Assembly: GCA_964247055.1 (NCBI GenBank)
Contig: OZ176051.1
Span: forward strand, 12,586,001 to 12,650,000
From: Paragordius varius
Taxonomy: Eukaryota > Nematomorpha
Direction of reading: 5' to 3'
DNA length: 64,000 nucleotides
Shown: one piece after another, positions 45,300 to 58,392 of the stretch
How positions within the stretch are numbered: position 1 is the first letter of the stretch
Layout: each line of letters starts with the position of its first letter
The notes under the pieces: model-generated
The model's input: the letters and a program-made list of their open reading frames with translations, nothing else
Database searches by the model: none
What the model was told of the DNA's origin: nothing
Position numbers and translations under genes: made by a program

Positions 45300-46140
45300 A
45301 AATATAAAAAAATTTGTACCTCACAGGTTGTTTGTACCTTATTCAATAAATTTCCATGCGCACGAACAAAGGGTGAAGTTATTTTAATATTTTAGAAAAA
45401 AATAATAAAGACAAAATCATCACAAAGTGCGCTGGGTGATGCAAGAAGCGGCACAAAAATATTTTTAACAATTTAGCGAATAATCTTAATCAAAACGTTA
45501 TTGGCAGATACACAACGTTCAAACAGCTACTGATTTGTTACCCCTGGATGTGGAAAATATAGATGTTAAAATGCTTGAATATTGTAGAACTGTTGGTAAG
45601 CTCTTTTGCCAGCGATTGATATATTTATAAAAATGTGATCTCCCAGAATCCTATTTTTTATCACAGGACAAAGGTCAAAATTCCAAGTCAAAAAAGGTTA
45701 GAAAATAATTCTATACCATTACCTAATCGCAATATTATAAAGCATCCAGAAAAACAAGGCGCAATGAATAGCCAGAATTTAAAAATGTTTTATACAAACA
45801 GAAACGATTATTTGGAAGACAAGACGGTGCACAATGACACTTTTTGATGAAGTCTCATTATTAAATAAATATATTGAATGAAAACTTATATTATGGACAA
45901 CAGAAAAAAATACGTAGGATAGAAATGGTTAAAATAATCATTTTTAAACAAATTATGTTCCATACAATATTATTTTAATTGTAGAATTTGCATTATCTTT
46001 ACCTGAACCACTGCTATTGAACGCGTTTTTCCACAGTAAATTAAGTAAGGACACGGAATCAAATTTAAATGTTGAATAAAAGCCATTTTGTGTGTTCAAA
46101 TATAATTTGACAAATTATGAAGACTTATACAATATTTTAC
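45300..46140 (+). repeat. Opposed partial transposase arm of hAT-1C
   Basis: Plus-strand, internally deleted and heavily mutated copy of the same transposase, from the region reading TCACAGGTTGTTTGTACC (45320) to the C-terminal region (about 46010-46140). It is inverted relative to 46180-48027. Confidence 0.8.
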
Positions 46141-46179
46141 GTGGTTTATTTTTTTACACAAAATTAAAGAAAATATTTT

Positions 46180-48027
46180 ATTCTTTGGTATATTTCTTGT
46201 TTGAGTGAATGCGTTTTAGCAGATTGTCATCATTTTTTAAAATATTGTAGAAGTCTTCACAAGAATTTGTCAAATTATATTTGACAGATAAAACGGCCTT
46301 TAAAATTTCAACATTTAAATTTAATTTTTCCGATGTCCACACCTGATTTACTATGGAAAAAACGCGCTCAGTGGCAGCGTTGGTTCCAGGTAAAGATAGT
46401 GCGAATTACACAATTTTTAAAATATTATTGTATGTAATATAGTTGGCTTCAAAATGATGATATATTTCCAACCATTTCTTTTCTACTGTATATTTTCTTT
46501 TGTCCATAATTTAAGTTTTTCATTATTAATATATCTTTTAACTAATGATACTTCAGAAAAAAGATCATTTTCTGAAAGATTACCTTTTGATAAATTTTGG
46601 GAGCAGATATAATCAAATGATTTTTGAACCTCGCACCAATTAAATTCTGATTTTAATGTTATCCAATGAAAATGATCAATTTCAATGAATTGGGTCGTCC
46701 AGTCTTCCAAATAATCTTCACAGATTGTATAAAACATTTTTATATGGTACAGGATATCTTGGCGATTTATTAAGCCTTGTTTTTCTAAATTATTTATTAT
46801 ATTGCGGATGGTTAATAGTATAAAATTATTTTCTAACCGTTCTTGACATTGGAATTTTAGGTTACTAACTTCATTGGCTACTTCGATTGCCGAAATTTTG
46901 TCACCTTCTATAAATTTAATAACATTTTGAAAGAGAGAAGTTGGATTATGTAAGAATTCTAACCATATTTTTGAACAATCACTTTCAAAAAACTTTTTTA
47001 AAGTTGTAGGACATTTGTCCTGTGATAATGAAAAAGATTTTAAAGGATCATACATTTTTAAAATTCTTTCGATAGCTGGCATAAAAGCTAACCAACGAGT
47101 TTTACAATATCCAAGCATTTTTTGATATTGAACTTCTGCATTTTCACAGAATTCTTTAAGCGTTTCCTACCTATATAAAAAAATAGGATTATATTTTAAC
47201 AACTACATTTTCCACATCTAGGGGTAACAAATCGTTTGAATAGTGTGCATTATATGCGCTGCACACCCAACGCCAATAATGTTTTGATTAAGATTATCTG
47301 TTAATTTATGAAAAATATTTTTTTGTTCCTCTCCTTGCTTTTCGACCAAAGTTCATATTGGTGTTGTCAGCGCAATATACGATAATTTTGTATTTTAAAT
47401 TATTTTTTTGCATTATTGAAGTAAATATTATTTCGGAATTTTCACCGGGTAAGGAAATTAAATCTAAAATTTTAATTTTTACTCCGGTTTCTGAATCAAA
47501 ATATCTCATCAAAGTGGGAAATAATTTTGTTTCATGGTGATTTGATGCATCAGAGTATAGCGATATGGAATTAATTTTCAGCAAATCTTTTTGTATTTCA
47601 GAAAATATATGTGGCGAAAGGACATTGCACACAATGGCTTTAGCCTTTGTACGGGCACATGTAAATTTTTTATGGAATAACGTGCGAATAACTTGTGAGG
47701 TACAGTCCATAGATCTAAAGGAATGATTGTGATTAACGGCCTGAAAAGATAACACGCCCTCAGCTAGTGCCAAATTCTTTTCTTCCTCTCCAAAAGCGGT
47801 TTTTCAAAAAAATCGCTCATTTTGTAAGATGATGCCGCCATATCTAAAAATTTTTTATGTTTCTGTGTTTCCATATGCTTTGTAATATCATGCTTGCCGC
47901 CATGTGCTAGGGTGAATTCCCCCTCGCATATAAGACATTTAACAAATGATTCATTCTTCGTTTTTTTAATAAAAGGAAAATCCTTCATTAATTCATCGTT
48001 GAATTTACAACCTCTTTTTGTGCTCAT
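46180..48027 (-). pseudogene. hAT-1C transposase (best-kept copy of the family, broken)
   Basis: N-terminus at 48027: MSTKRGCKFNDELMKDFPF, a zinc finger (VKCLICEGEFTLAHGGKHD ... KHMETQKHKK). Next, 47306-47773 holds MDCTSQVIRTLFHKKF, INSISLYSDASNHHETKLFP and CADNTNMNFGRKARRGT. Then 46483-47118 holds MLGYCKTRWLAFMPAIERIL and the helical insertion domain. The C-terminal dimerisation region with ATERVFS is near 46180-46480. It looks like a DUF4371/BED-type hAT transposase of roughly 600 residues. The open blocks are separated by frame changes, so it is inactive as it stands but younger-looking than hAT-1A and hAT-1B. Confidence 0.88.
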
Positions 48028-48596
48028 ATTTATAAACTACTATTAGTATAATAAATATTATATTACCTTAATTTTCTGTGATAAACGTGTAAGGTACCGA
48101 TTTGTGGTATCAATTTGTCTTTTAAGCTACCGATTTGTGGTATTAATTTGGCTTTTTAATAATGTTGACAAGTAATAAAACTAAAATATTAGTATAATAA
48201 ATATTATATTACCTTAATTTTGTGAAATAAACGTGTAAGGTACCGATTTGTGGTATCAATTTGTCTTTTAATCTAGAGATTTGTGGTATTAACTTGGCTT
48301 TTTGATAATAATGACAGTAGTAGTAGGAAGTATAGTGTATAATCACATGATATAAATTCGAAAAAATAAATATTTTTAATTTAAAATTAAAAATTTTAAT
48401 TTAAAATTGAATAGAGTTTAAAGATATTTAATGATAAAAAATTTAAACGGACAAAAAAAATTTATTTGTATTAAAAAAAAATTTTTTTTATATAATCGTG
48501 AAAAAGCGGGACATTTAAAAACGTAGCGGGAAGCGGGACAAAGTGTGAAAAAGCGGTCCCGCCAAAAGCGGGACGTCTGGTCACCTTAGGTATAGC

Positions 48597-49620
48597 TCAT
48601 TTCACCAAAATTTTGCTATAAATAAACTTTTTATACGATATTTTTACTTTTTCGGAAAATATTTATCGCACAATATCGATTTAGCGCTTATATAGTTTTT
48701 TTGAGTGAAGCAGATTAGTTAGCTTTCACCAATATTTGTTAAAAGAAATTCTGATATGGAAAACTGGTAACAGCTTTCTAGGCACCACCAAAAGCACCTG
48801 AACATCCTGATATTATCTACAGAGCCATATATTTTATCAGAATAACATTTTTTGTTTACTCTGTATGCACAAAATGGGAATCATTAATATTTTCTTAAAA
48901 TGGAGTTTTTCAATCATACAAAATATTTTATGTTGTTTTATACTGTAAAAAAAGTTAAGATTTTACACAATCGGATCGAATTTTAAAAAATATGAGGAGG
49001 TGCTTATCGAGATAATAATATAAATATCCTAAAAATACTAATTCTTTGTTTTCATAATCTGTTCAAATAGTGCAAAATTTACTTATTTAAAATATAAAAG
49101 ACGAAAACTATGCTTTTTAAAAAAAAATATTTAGATTATTTTAAAATTTAGTTTTAGTTTAATTTAAAAAAAATAAATCCAATTAACCAAGTCCGAAAAT
49201 TTTAATTATTTACTTAACATATTTAAAAAGTGTCTGCCACCAATTATTCAATTATTTTTAATATATTCTCACTTCTACAGCATTTGAACATTTATAGTTT
49301 GTCTTTGCGCATTTTAGAGTGTTCATAAATAACACCTTAAGTTATTTTTAAGCATTTGAGTTGGTGCTTAAACATTCGAACATTTTAAGATACTGATTTT
49401 ATTTTTATTTAATTTCAATATACATTAATCCAAATTTTTAAATCCTTTTTTTCATTCATTAAATAAAAAACAAATAGATTTAAAAAAATTTAAATAAAAA
49501 ATATTAATAAATACCGATATCAGGTAAAAAACTTGTAAGATGGCACATGTAAAAGGAGATATTTATTGTATATAAAATAAAAAAAAAGGTTCGTAATATA
49601 TAAAAAATATATATCACATC
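48597..49620. repeat. Block Q, unit B, right part
   Basis: AT-rich sequence continuing unit B after hAT-1C, homologous to 24004-25009. It ends near the sequence matching the Tc1/IS630-like insertion site of unit A. No gene seen. Confidence 0.6.
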
Positions 49621-49625
49621 GGGCT

Positions 49626-49675
<50 letters not shown>

Positions 49676-50080
49676 TAACTTATTGATGTATAAATATTTT
49701 CGAATTCATAGGGGTAAAATGCCTGCAATACAGTTTTTTCAATAATATAATCTATATATTTATAAAAATAGAAAATGCTGACTTTGAGATCTGTTTCCGG
49801 AAAACCGGTAGACCCATTCAAATTCAAATCTCGGAAAAATATTGTCATTAATGAGTGCCCCAACAATAGCTTCGCCCTTTTTTGAATTAGCCCTCTAGTT
49901 CGGGCCCACCCCGTGTAAAAACGGTTTTTTTAAAAACAGAAGTCCACACAGTTTGTGTCTGTGAGACAATTTTGTGGAAAACGTGTTGGACCATTCTTTA
50001 TATATGATTTTTTTACTTATTTTCTTTTGCGCCGAACATAGTCGGCTCACCTTTTAATTTAGGCCCTCTTTTTACCCGCT
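49621..50080. other. AT microsatellite and host spacer
   Basis: A (TA)n run at 49629-49672, then spacer homologous to 27499-27624 and 30320-30600 without the hAT-4 insert (empty site near 49747). Confidence 0.6.
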
Positions 50081-51560
50081 CTCCCAGTAAAATGCCATTT
50101 TTTTCAAAAAAACCTCAAAAATAATTTTTTCTATTTTTTGCCCAAGGTATGAGACCGTATAAAATTCAATGAGGATTCCAGGTATTCCCTGTTAAAAGGC
50201 AAAAATGTTAGTTGTGGGCTTTTCTTATATTGGCAGCTGGGTAAGAAGATACCCGCTAAAAACTGCCCGTCATATGGAAATAGCGTGCCCTTGGGACTAA
50301 ATTCCAAATTTATCAAACCATATGAGTTCAATAGGTGCTTAAAATATTACCCCAGGCAAAAATTTAGGTCTTAGCCGTTAATTAGGCCCTTCACGCCCTA
50401 AAAAATGCGCCATAGAATGCTTTTTCAGTTTTGAGGCAATTTTTCCAAAAACTTATGAGAGCATATGGAATTAAATTATGATTCTAGGTATTCTCCGTAA
50501 AAAAGTAACTATTTTAATCAAGAGCTTTTTTTGTATCAGCTTCTGGGCAGGGTTCTAACCTCCTAAAATTGTGCCACCATATCAAAATTGCGTTGTTTAG
50601 GAGTTAATTTGTAGAATACCTATCAGGCCATATAAATTTAATAAGGGCCTGAAATATTACCCGTAAAAAGGCAAAATTTAAGTCGAGCGGTTTTTTTATT
50701 AGCTGTTAATTAGGCCCTTTACGCCTTAAAAAATGCGCTATCACTGAACTTTTATTCAGTTTTGACAATCTTCCAAAAACTATATGGAATGAATGATGAT
50801 TCCAGGTATTCTCCTATGAAGCCAAAAATTTTTATCGAACGTCTTTTTTATATTGGCCTCTGGGTAGGGGGCTACCCGCCTACAACTGCGCCATCATATC
50901 GATAGAGCTGACTTTGGAGGCAAATTTTAGAAAACTTATCAGGCCATATGAGTTCAATAAGGGCTTAAAATATTACCCGTAAAAAGGCAAAAATTTAAGT
51001 CGAGCGGTTTTATTAAATTACTTAATTAGGCTCTTGCCCTAAAAAATGCGCTATATAGAATGACTTTGAGGCAATTTTTCAAAAATCCTACGAGAGCATA
51101 TAGAATCAATCATGATTCCAGGTATTACCCGAATTAAGGCAAAAATTTTAGTCGAGCGTTTTTTGTTTCGCCCCTGGTTAGGGGGCTATCCGCGTAAAAC
51201 GTCATATCACGATTATTTAGTGTCGAGGTATTTTTTCGAATAATCCATGAGACGATGGTATCGAAGACGATAAATATTTACCCTATAAAAGCAAATAATT
51301 TAACACGGCGCTTTTTCCACATAGGCCTATAGGTAGGGGTCTACTGGTTTAAAACTGAGACGCCATCCAAAAATGGCGTGGCTTTGGAGCTAATTATTAT
51401 AAAACTCAAGAAGCCATACGACCTCAATAAAGGCTTTAAATATTACCCATAAAAAGGTAAAAATTATAGTATAGCGGTTTTTTCCGTTTCAATTTGGGGC
51501 CTTCCCACCAGTAAACAATATATTAGTATGAATGCACAGTTATGAAAATTCTATGAAACA
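50080..51560. repeat. Block R, second copy: degenerate ~315-bp tandem repeat
   Basis: Marker motifs CTGGG... lie near 50543, 50860 and 51174, spaced 314-317 bp, plus shortened end units. It is collinear with 30600-32100, differing by scattered substitutions and small indels. Non-coding. Confidence 0.75.
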
Positions 51561-52010
51561 CCGTTTTGAAAATCCTATGAGATGATAACTATTAAATAAT
51601 GTTTCATAATGATCCATATATATAGATCACAATTTTGTTGAGCCCTTTTTTAAATGGTAGCTTCGCAGGCTCCAATCCTATTATTAAGCCATAATATCTA
51701 CTCCATAAGGACAAATTACACTCATTACAGTGTTCAACTGCATCACAGGTTATGCATTTATGTATATATAGAAATTTTGCAAATGTGTGTAAGTCAAACC
51801 TCTTTACTCCATAAGGACAAAATTATACATGTCATTTTTATTATTTATATACCAGATGTCAAAAATAAAGCTTTTTTTGCACGGTTCACCCAATAATTGC
51901 CTTTGTTTTTATACTAAGATCATTGCTGAGGAAATATTTTTTGATAACATTGTTTAAATTTGGTGTGCTTAGAGCCTTTATACTCTTAAACCCGATCAAC
52001 AATATATTTA
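51560..52010. other. Unassigned spacer
   Basis: Partly homologous to 32101-32470. It includes sequence (51900-51990) not seen in the other copy. No gene recognised. Confidence 0.35.
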
Positions 52011-54900
52011 CATCCTTTCCCTTTTCTAACGCGGCGCCAGGCACCGTTCCCGAATTTTTGTAGGATAGCTGGTCGCCGTAGGTCCTGGGTATTATTATTG
52101 TTTAGACTTGTGACTGTCTGGGTAATCGATTCGGTTATGTTGTGGGTTATCGTGTTGTGTGGTTTAAATTCAGCTGTTATAATACTACCCTGACAGTGGT
52201 TATGTCCTCATAACCTGTGTTGCTTGATGTGGTTGGACGCTGTTTTGGCTGGTGCATTGTGTTGCTTGATGTAGTTGGTTGCTGTGGCTGGTGCATGATA
52301 TGATCGTGTTTTCTCACGAGTTTCTCCCGTTCTTTGTCCCACATATAACCCTGCGGTTTATGATCTCTCCGGCGTGCCAACCTGGACTTAGCTCATTTTT
52401 GATTATTACTGGGTCATTAATCGCAAACTAACGTCGGGGGCCGGTGCCTCTAATAACCTCGCTCTACTATTTAACCAGGTTAGGGGGTATAGGGTGTTCG
52501 TTTGAATATTAATTGTGTCGGGGTTTCTTTAGTTGAGTGTATGGAGTTTACGCCCATAGACGGTGTTAAAACTTCGTGGGTGCCTATCGCACTATTTTTT
52601 ATTCTATTCTTATTTTTTATAGTATCTACTAACCTTTCTATCATCCCATTACTTTTAGGATGGTAGGGGGCAACTTTACTCATTATTAAAATGATGCGTT
52701 ATCGCTTACTATCTCTCTTGCAAACCCTGCAAAAATTTCTTCTAGTTTGCGGAATATATTCGCAGCGGTTACCTTTTTCAAAATAAACCCATCTGATTAT
52801 ACGCTATCGATTATCAACAACCAACCGATCCGGCTATATCAATATGCAAACGCTCCCACACAGCAAAATTATGATTCCACTGATAAGTGGAATTCTGAGT
52901 TACATTTAGTACGTTGGCACGAATCGTAAAGACTACTGGCTTTTAGCAGGTCGTTTTCTCTCTGACCAATTGCACGTATATCTTGTTATTGCTTTCATGG
53001 TCTCTACGTTGTTATGACCGCGGTGTAAGTATCTCACCCCTTTTGGAGGGGCCTTGGAATTATAACTGATCATTTGAACTTAACAAGTCAATACCATCGA
53101 CTTTATGGTTTACAAACTTTTCTAGTTCTGGATAACTCCAGTCATGGATGTTGTACTCTTTAATTACTTTTTTGGACCAGATCTAACGCGATGTCTTTTC
53201 GAATTTCATATCTACTTAACGTGATGACATTTTGAAAATCTCAGGCTAACCGCATCTTCATCATAGGCATCGATCTCGTCATCGGCCATCTCTATAAATA
53301 ATCACTCTAATCCTTTTTGGTGACTTAATACAAAATCTCAGGGCTTGGAACCGGGACCGCATGGAACCGGAACCAGGTTCCTGGGATTTTAACAAGAACC
53401 GGTTCCATTGGGATGTAATCAACTCGGTTCCCGTTCCACCCACTTAATAACTGGTTCCCATATAATTTTTATTATAAAACTTTATTTTATTATTTAAATT
53501 TGATTGTACCAATAAATATTAAATACTTCAAACCTAAAACTAAGGGCCTAATATTATATTAGCAATACTCTCTGAATTTTGGGCGGGCTGTTTTAAAAAA
53601 AACTATTGGTCATAACTCAAGTTCATTTATAATACACATGGTAGTATATATTGGTGTCCGCTAAAAGGATTTTTTTAACCCTTAATTTATTTTCAGACTT
53701 GAGAAGTTGTTTGCCCAGCAAATTGCTTGGTGCAAAGATTTTTAAAGATACGTAAAGATTTTTTTATGTCATACTTCATTTAACACTCATTTATACCTTT
53801 AAACATTTTCTATTATATTTTTATAATTTGTTTTATTTATTATGCTACACTATATTTCTTTCACTATACATTTGGCAATTTATAATAAATTGTTAGATTT
53901 ATAATTGTTAATAATTGGTTGTATTATTATTATAATAATTTTATGACAAAATCATTTAATCAAAAAAGTCAGGAACCGAAAACGGAGCCGGTTCTAAATG
54001 TAAAGAATCGGTTCTGGAACCGCTAAATTTTTATGGAGCCAACACGGTTCCGGTTCCACTTTTTTTGAACCAGTTCCAAGCCCTGCAAAATCGTATTCAT
54101 TTATTTTATTAATCCATCTTAGCATTTTAGCATTAATTTGTTTTAAGTGATCTCTAGTAATTAACTATACTAATGGTATATGATCAGTTAATATACAATT
54201 TTTTACCATATATAAAACTAGGAAACTTTCTTAGCGCAAACAATATTGCATTCAATTCTTTCTCGATAGTAGAATTGCGTTCGGCGTTGCTGCATTTTTG
54301 CGAGGCATACGCTATCGGTACCCTTTCACTAATATCCTCATGACGTAGAATGCACCTGAATCCTAAATCTGATGTCCGTTTCTATTAACAATTTCCTATT
54401 AGGAATATATGGTGTTAAAAACACTTTTCGCTTAATAAATTCATAGCTGCTATATAGCTTTATCATGTTTCTCAGTCCAAGACTTAAAAATCCTTAAAAC
54501 CAAAGTAACGACTTCTTATCCATTGCCCCTTTTAATTTCTTAATTGCCTTGATTTTGCTTTTACATGGGATTATGCCTTTTACGATATTCAAACCCTACA
54601 CTGATTCTGCACCTATCATTACTTTATGTCCCAATCTGAATCCGTTCTTATTGAGGCGACCTAAAAGGTTATTTTGATTATTAATGTGCCCACTTTCCAT
54701 CTTATCATAGAACGTTAAAATACACACAAGTTCCCGGACTGTCACCTATCACCTGTTCCATCACCCGTCAAAAATGATGGGTGTCGTGGCCAGTCCAAAC
54801 GGCATGCGTTTATATCTAAAAAAACCTTGTGTCGAAATGGTTAAATCTCGACACTCCTCGGCCACTGGCATCTGGAGGTACGCGAAGTATTTTCTCCACC
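52011..54900 (-). mobile_element. Ty3/gypsy fossil, unit C flank
   Basis: Duplicate of the fossil at 32690-35640. The integrase region is clearest at 52480-52683 (VAPYHPKSNGMIERL, STKETPTQLIFKR), with C-terminal parts at 52177-52380, RNase H near 54300 and RT near 54790-54850. Heavily decayed with many breaks; old. It contains the MITE 53339-54085. Confidence 0.78.
53339..54085. mobile_element. GGAACC-rich hAT MITE, second copy at the duplicated site
   Basis: 747 bp; begins CAGGGCTTGGAACCGGGACC and ends GAACCAGTTCCAAGCCCTG. Target duplication CAAAATCT (53331-53338) and CAAAATCG (54086-54093) differ at one base. It is in the same position in the gypsy fossil as 34020-34767. Confidence 0.88.
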
Positions 54901-54918
54901 AGAACATTTCAAAAATAT

Positions 54919-55500
54919 TTATCCTTTGTCATTTTTTAATTGCATTTTTATGGCTTGTGAGCTGGAACTTGATGTGTTAACAATGCTACCCAGATATGTA
55001 TGTTCGTTTGCCTCGATTATTTCGTTATTTATTCGAAGCAAAACATAGGTATAAAGGAGTTGGTACGTTAGATTTTGGTGTTGCTGAATTTCAATATTTT
55101 GTATTTTTTGCACACATTTATAAAAGCGCGAAGACTGTTTTGGAGATTTGTCTGTGAATTGGTTATCGTGTCGTCGGTATAATGGAGAGTCGTCAGAGTG
55201 CGACCCCCTACTTTTATTCCTGAAAGATTTAGCTTCCTCGTGATACATTCTAGATAGATGTTGAACAACAAATGATAAGAATGAATTGATTTGGAATTGA
55301 GTTTGATTAAAAGCTTGGATTATGGCTTTCCAGAGAATGTCCGGTAGGTTATAGAGAGCCACGAAGCATGGTGTAGATCATTTCGGTATTCACAATTTTT
55401 TTCCATTATTCAAAAAATGTTGTAGTGGATGATGTCTCGGCATCCTCTTTTTCTAAAACCTGCCTGTGTCATTGAGATTTCAAGACTGGCATAGGTTTTT
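54919..55500 (-). pseudogene. Old LINE RT fragment, unit C flank
   Basis: Duplicate of 35632-36330: MLFNIYLECITRKLNLSGIK, then LTTLHYTDDT, LRAFINVCKKYK and HTYLGSIVNTSSSSSQ in two frames (54919-55362 and 55068-55271). The piece just upstream (NIYLE) is better kept than in the other unit. Broken; old. Confidence 0.7.
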
Positions 55501-57221
55501 AAAAGAAATTGTATTATTTTTGAAACACTTTAGAATCTGAAAAAACATTTTATAGTTACCATATATAGTATTTTACAGTTTTAAAGGTGTCCTGAATGCA
55601 CCAAAATATTTTTTTATCATAGTTTCAACTAACCATATAGCTTATTTCTTAACAAACCAACTTGAAAAACACACTCTATCCTTTATTCCTATTGGCCCCT
55701 ACTTCCCTGCAGCGACTGGACAGATCTGGTCCGCACGCCTCGCACATAAACCCCAAAAAATGAAAATCCAAGATAGAACTCCTTTCTCCGATTCGAATTA
55801 GGGTAGGGGACTTCACGCCTGTTAAGAATCAATATTTTTAAAAATTTGGGGCAAACATTGGTGCAGGAAATACAAAAAAAAGATTTATTTAAAACATGAT
55901 AATAATTAATCAACATGACATTTAGCTTATACAAAAAATAATGAATAATAAACCACTTTTTCTATATCAACGTTAAATGTGATTTAAAAGATTAGTTTAA
56001 TTTATGGATTCAAATAAACACAATATTTTGCAATCAAAATAAGTCGTAGTAGTTTGATATGGAACATTTTTTCAAAATAAATATTATATAGATATTTTGG
56101 CTTATATATAAAATTTTTATGGATAGAAGCTTTTATTTAAATTGGATTTGTACCAATCTTTTAGTAAAGAATTAGGCAAAAATAATATCAATAAAACTAA
56201 TTAAGACGGTTCATTTAAAATTCATGCTTCTTTAAGCTAAATTTATATTTGGAAATAACGCTCCATATCCTACCTTTTCGATGCCATTTAATTTTGCAAC
56301 ATTTTTGCAAAATCGCGCTTTTTTGATTCTAACGCTAAAATTAAAGTTAAGCTATTAAAAAAACATCAAACATTTACATAAACAAAAAAGTGATTTATTT
56401 TGCATTATTTTTATATTAGCTAATGCACATATGTCTTGTTGGCTAAATTTTTACCTCCAGGTTTATCCATAAAATAAGGTATATTAAATTTTTAACTAAC
56501 CCCATTTTTATAATTTGTTGTATCAATGTTTAAATGCTTTTGTGGTTTCAATTTATAACGTACTTCTTAAATTTTTTTATTTTAAACACGCCTGGGGTCC
56601 ATAACGACCCACTCGAAGGACTGAATTGAATGTGTTGTATTCAAGTGTTAAAATAATTATTAATTGAATCATTATTGTTATATGAAATAATTAGGGTTTT
56701 AGTATTCTTCCCTATTCACTTCATGGTTTATTGAGGCGATTTACGGACATTATGGCTTTACAACTAATGATTTTACAAATCATTAGAAAACTGGCCTTTG
56801 CCCTTAACGCATTTTCATGCCCAAGCCAACATTGCGTGAAGGAGGCGATAGGACTTTCTAGGCTTAACCGAAAACGATGAATATATAAATCAGGGTTTTA
56901 AAAATTGGTTAAATTAAATTTTGTATGTTTATTTTTACAAAAACTAAATAACAACAACTATATTTGGATATATATATACTGGTAGAGGTATTTTTTAATA
57001 CAATATATAGATAAATTTAATTCTACCTAGATAATCTCTCTAATGGCTCTTATGCTTTGCTTTTTATCATTTAATTTTATTTTATTATAATATTGGAGGG
57101 CATGTACGTATATTATTAAATTTTGTTTTACTAAAACTAGCCTATATTCACCCATATTTCATTATTATATTTTTATATATCTATTTTTTTATCTTCGGCA
57201 AAAATTTAATATTAGAAAACG
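55501..57221. other. Non-coding upstream region of gene 1, unit C
   Basis: Homologous to 36331-37944, with similarity rising over the final ~650 bp. No gene recognised. Confidence 0.5.
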
Positions 57222-58107
57222 ATGATTTTCAACATTTTGCGCATAGGTTTCTATGGTTTGACCATCATAGGATTTACATTTTTAATTGGATATATAAGCT
57301 CCCGTAAAAAAGCACGAGATCAAGTATGGTGGAAGTCAAAACAATTCGTATGCCATATAATATTCTTAATTCTACACATAGCTATTTTCATTACAAGCTT
57401 GTTAATGCATATTAAACCCAAATTATGTGTTATTGGAAAGCGGATATCCTTTATCCAACAGACGGTCATGGTTTTAATGAGTATAATGAAATTCGTTTTA
57501 GTCAATGATGCAATGATCAATTGTATAACACTTAAACCATCATTTAAAATATACAAATCCATATTTAATTCAACAGCTATAGTTTTATTTGTTTTGATTG
57601 GTTCCAGAATATTGGCTGCTTTGATTCGATCACCTGATTTTTTAAAGTATGATAGGAAAAAAATACCCCGGTCTATATATTTGCAAAAAATTTCACTTAC
57701 TCTAATTTTAATACGCATTGAGTTTGTTATATTTTTAACGATTACGATATTATTGGCCTTTATTGTTTTAATGCAAAAGTACCGAATTCGTAGTTAACTG
57801 TCCTCAATCAACCCAAAATGTTGAAACAAAAGATTGTTCCATAGCTATACACCATTCATCCGATCGAGAAATCAATATAGAAAATGAAATGGTATTAACA
57901 ACGGAGCGACCACAAAAATGTTTATATTCCAGTGAATATAAAAGCAGTTTAATTGTCATCTTCGGTTGCTTTATGTTCATGGAAATAACTCATATCATTC
58001 TGACTCTTATCCTGATAAAGGGGGCATATATGATTATAACTTTTTTGCAAAATCTCGAAATAGTGTTGGCATTGTTATGGCAACCTGTCGTACCTAAAAT
58101 CTTATAA
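57222..58107 (+). pseudogene. Putative seven-transmembrane protein (gene 1, unit C), one 5-bp deletion
   Basis: Same protein as 37945-38831. It is open for 191 codons through the fifth hydrophobic segment, including the SLKIYKSIFNSTAIVLF stretch, which is frameshifted in unit B. It then stops after YRIRS because five bases present in unit B (around 38516) are absent near 57790. The rest is readable from 57889 (ERPQKCLYSSEYKSSLIV, then the last two membrane segments) and ends at 58107. With the indels allowed for, both copies have a common length of about 296 codons, which supports a real gene that decayed recently. Confidence 0.68.
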
Positions 58108-58392
58108 AATTATTTGTGTTAAACGTAGTACCAATAAATGTTGTATCTAAATTATAATTCGATTCTCGATGTTATTGATAGCATAAAATTAGGATAATAA
58201 TTGAAAATAATGTCTATCTTATCAAATATTAATATTATACTGAGATATTGATATAAATTTACATTTAAATTTTAGATATTAAATATATAATTTTTAAATC
58301 TCCGTATAGTATAGTAAAAATTTACCTATATATTTGGCTTTATTAAATTATAAATACGTGTGCAAATAAATACAAAGTGCAAATAAATTTTA

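Larger units (their letters stand above)
45166..48588 (-). mobile_element. hAT-1C: hAT transposon with reverse transposase and opposed partial copy
   Basis: 3423 bp. Ends TAAGGTGACCAGA and TCTGGTCACCTTA (complementary); perfect 8-bp target duplication GGTATAGC (45158-45165 and 48589-48596); empty-site homologue in unit A near 24004. Orientation is opposite to hAT-1B. The main transposase is on the minus strand (48027 down to ~46180). A shorter, more decayed copy is on the plus strand (45300-46140). Confidence 0.93.
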
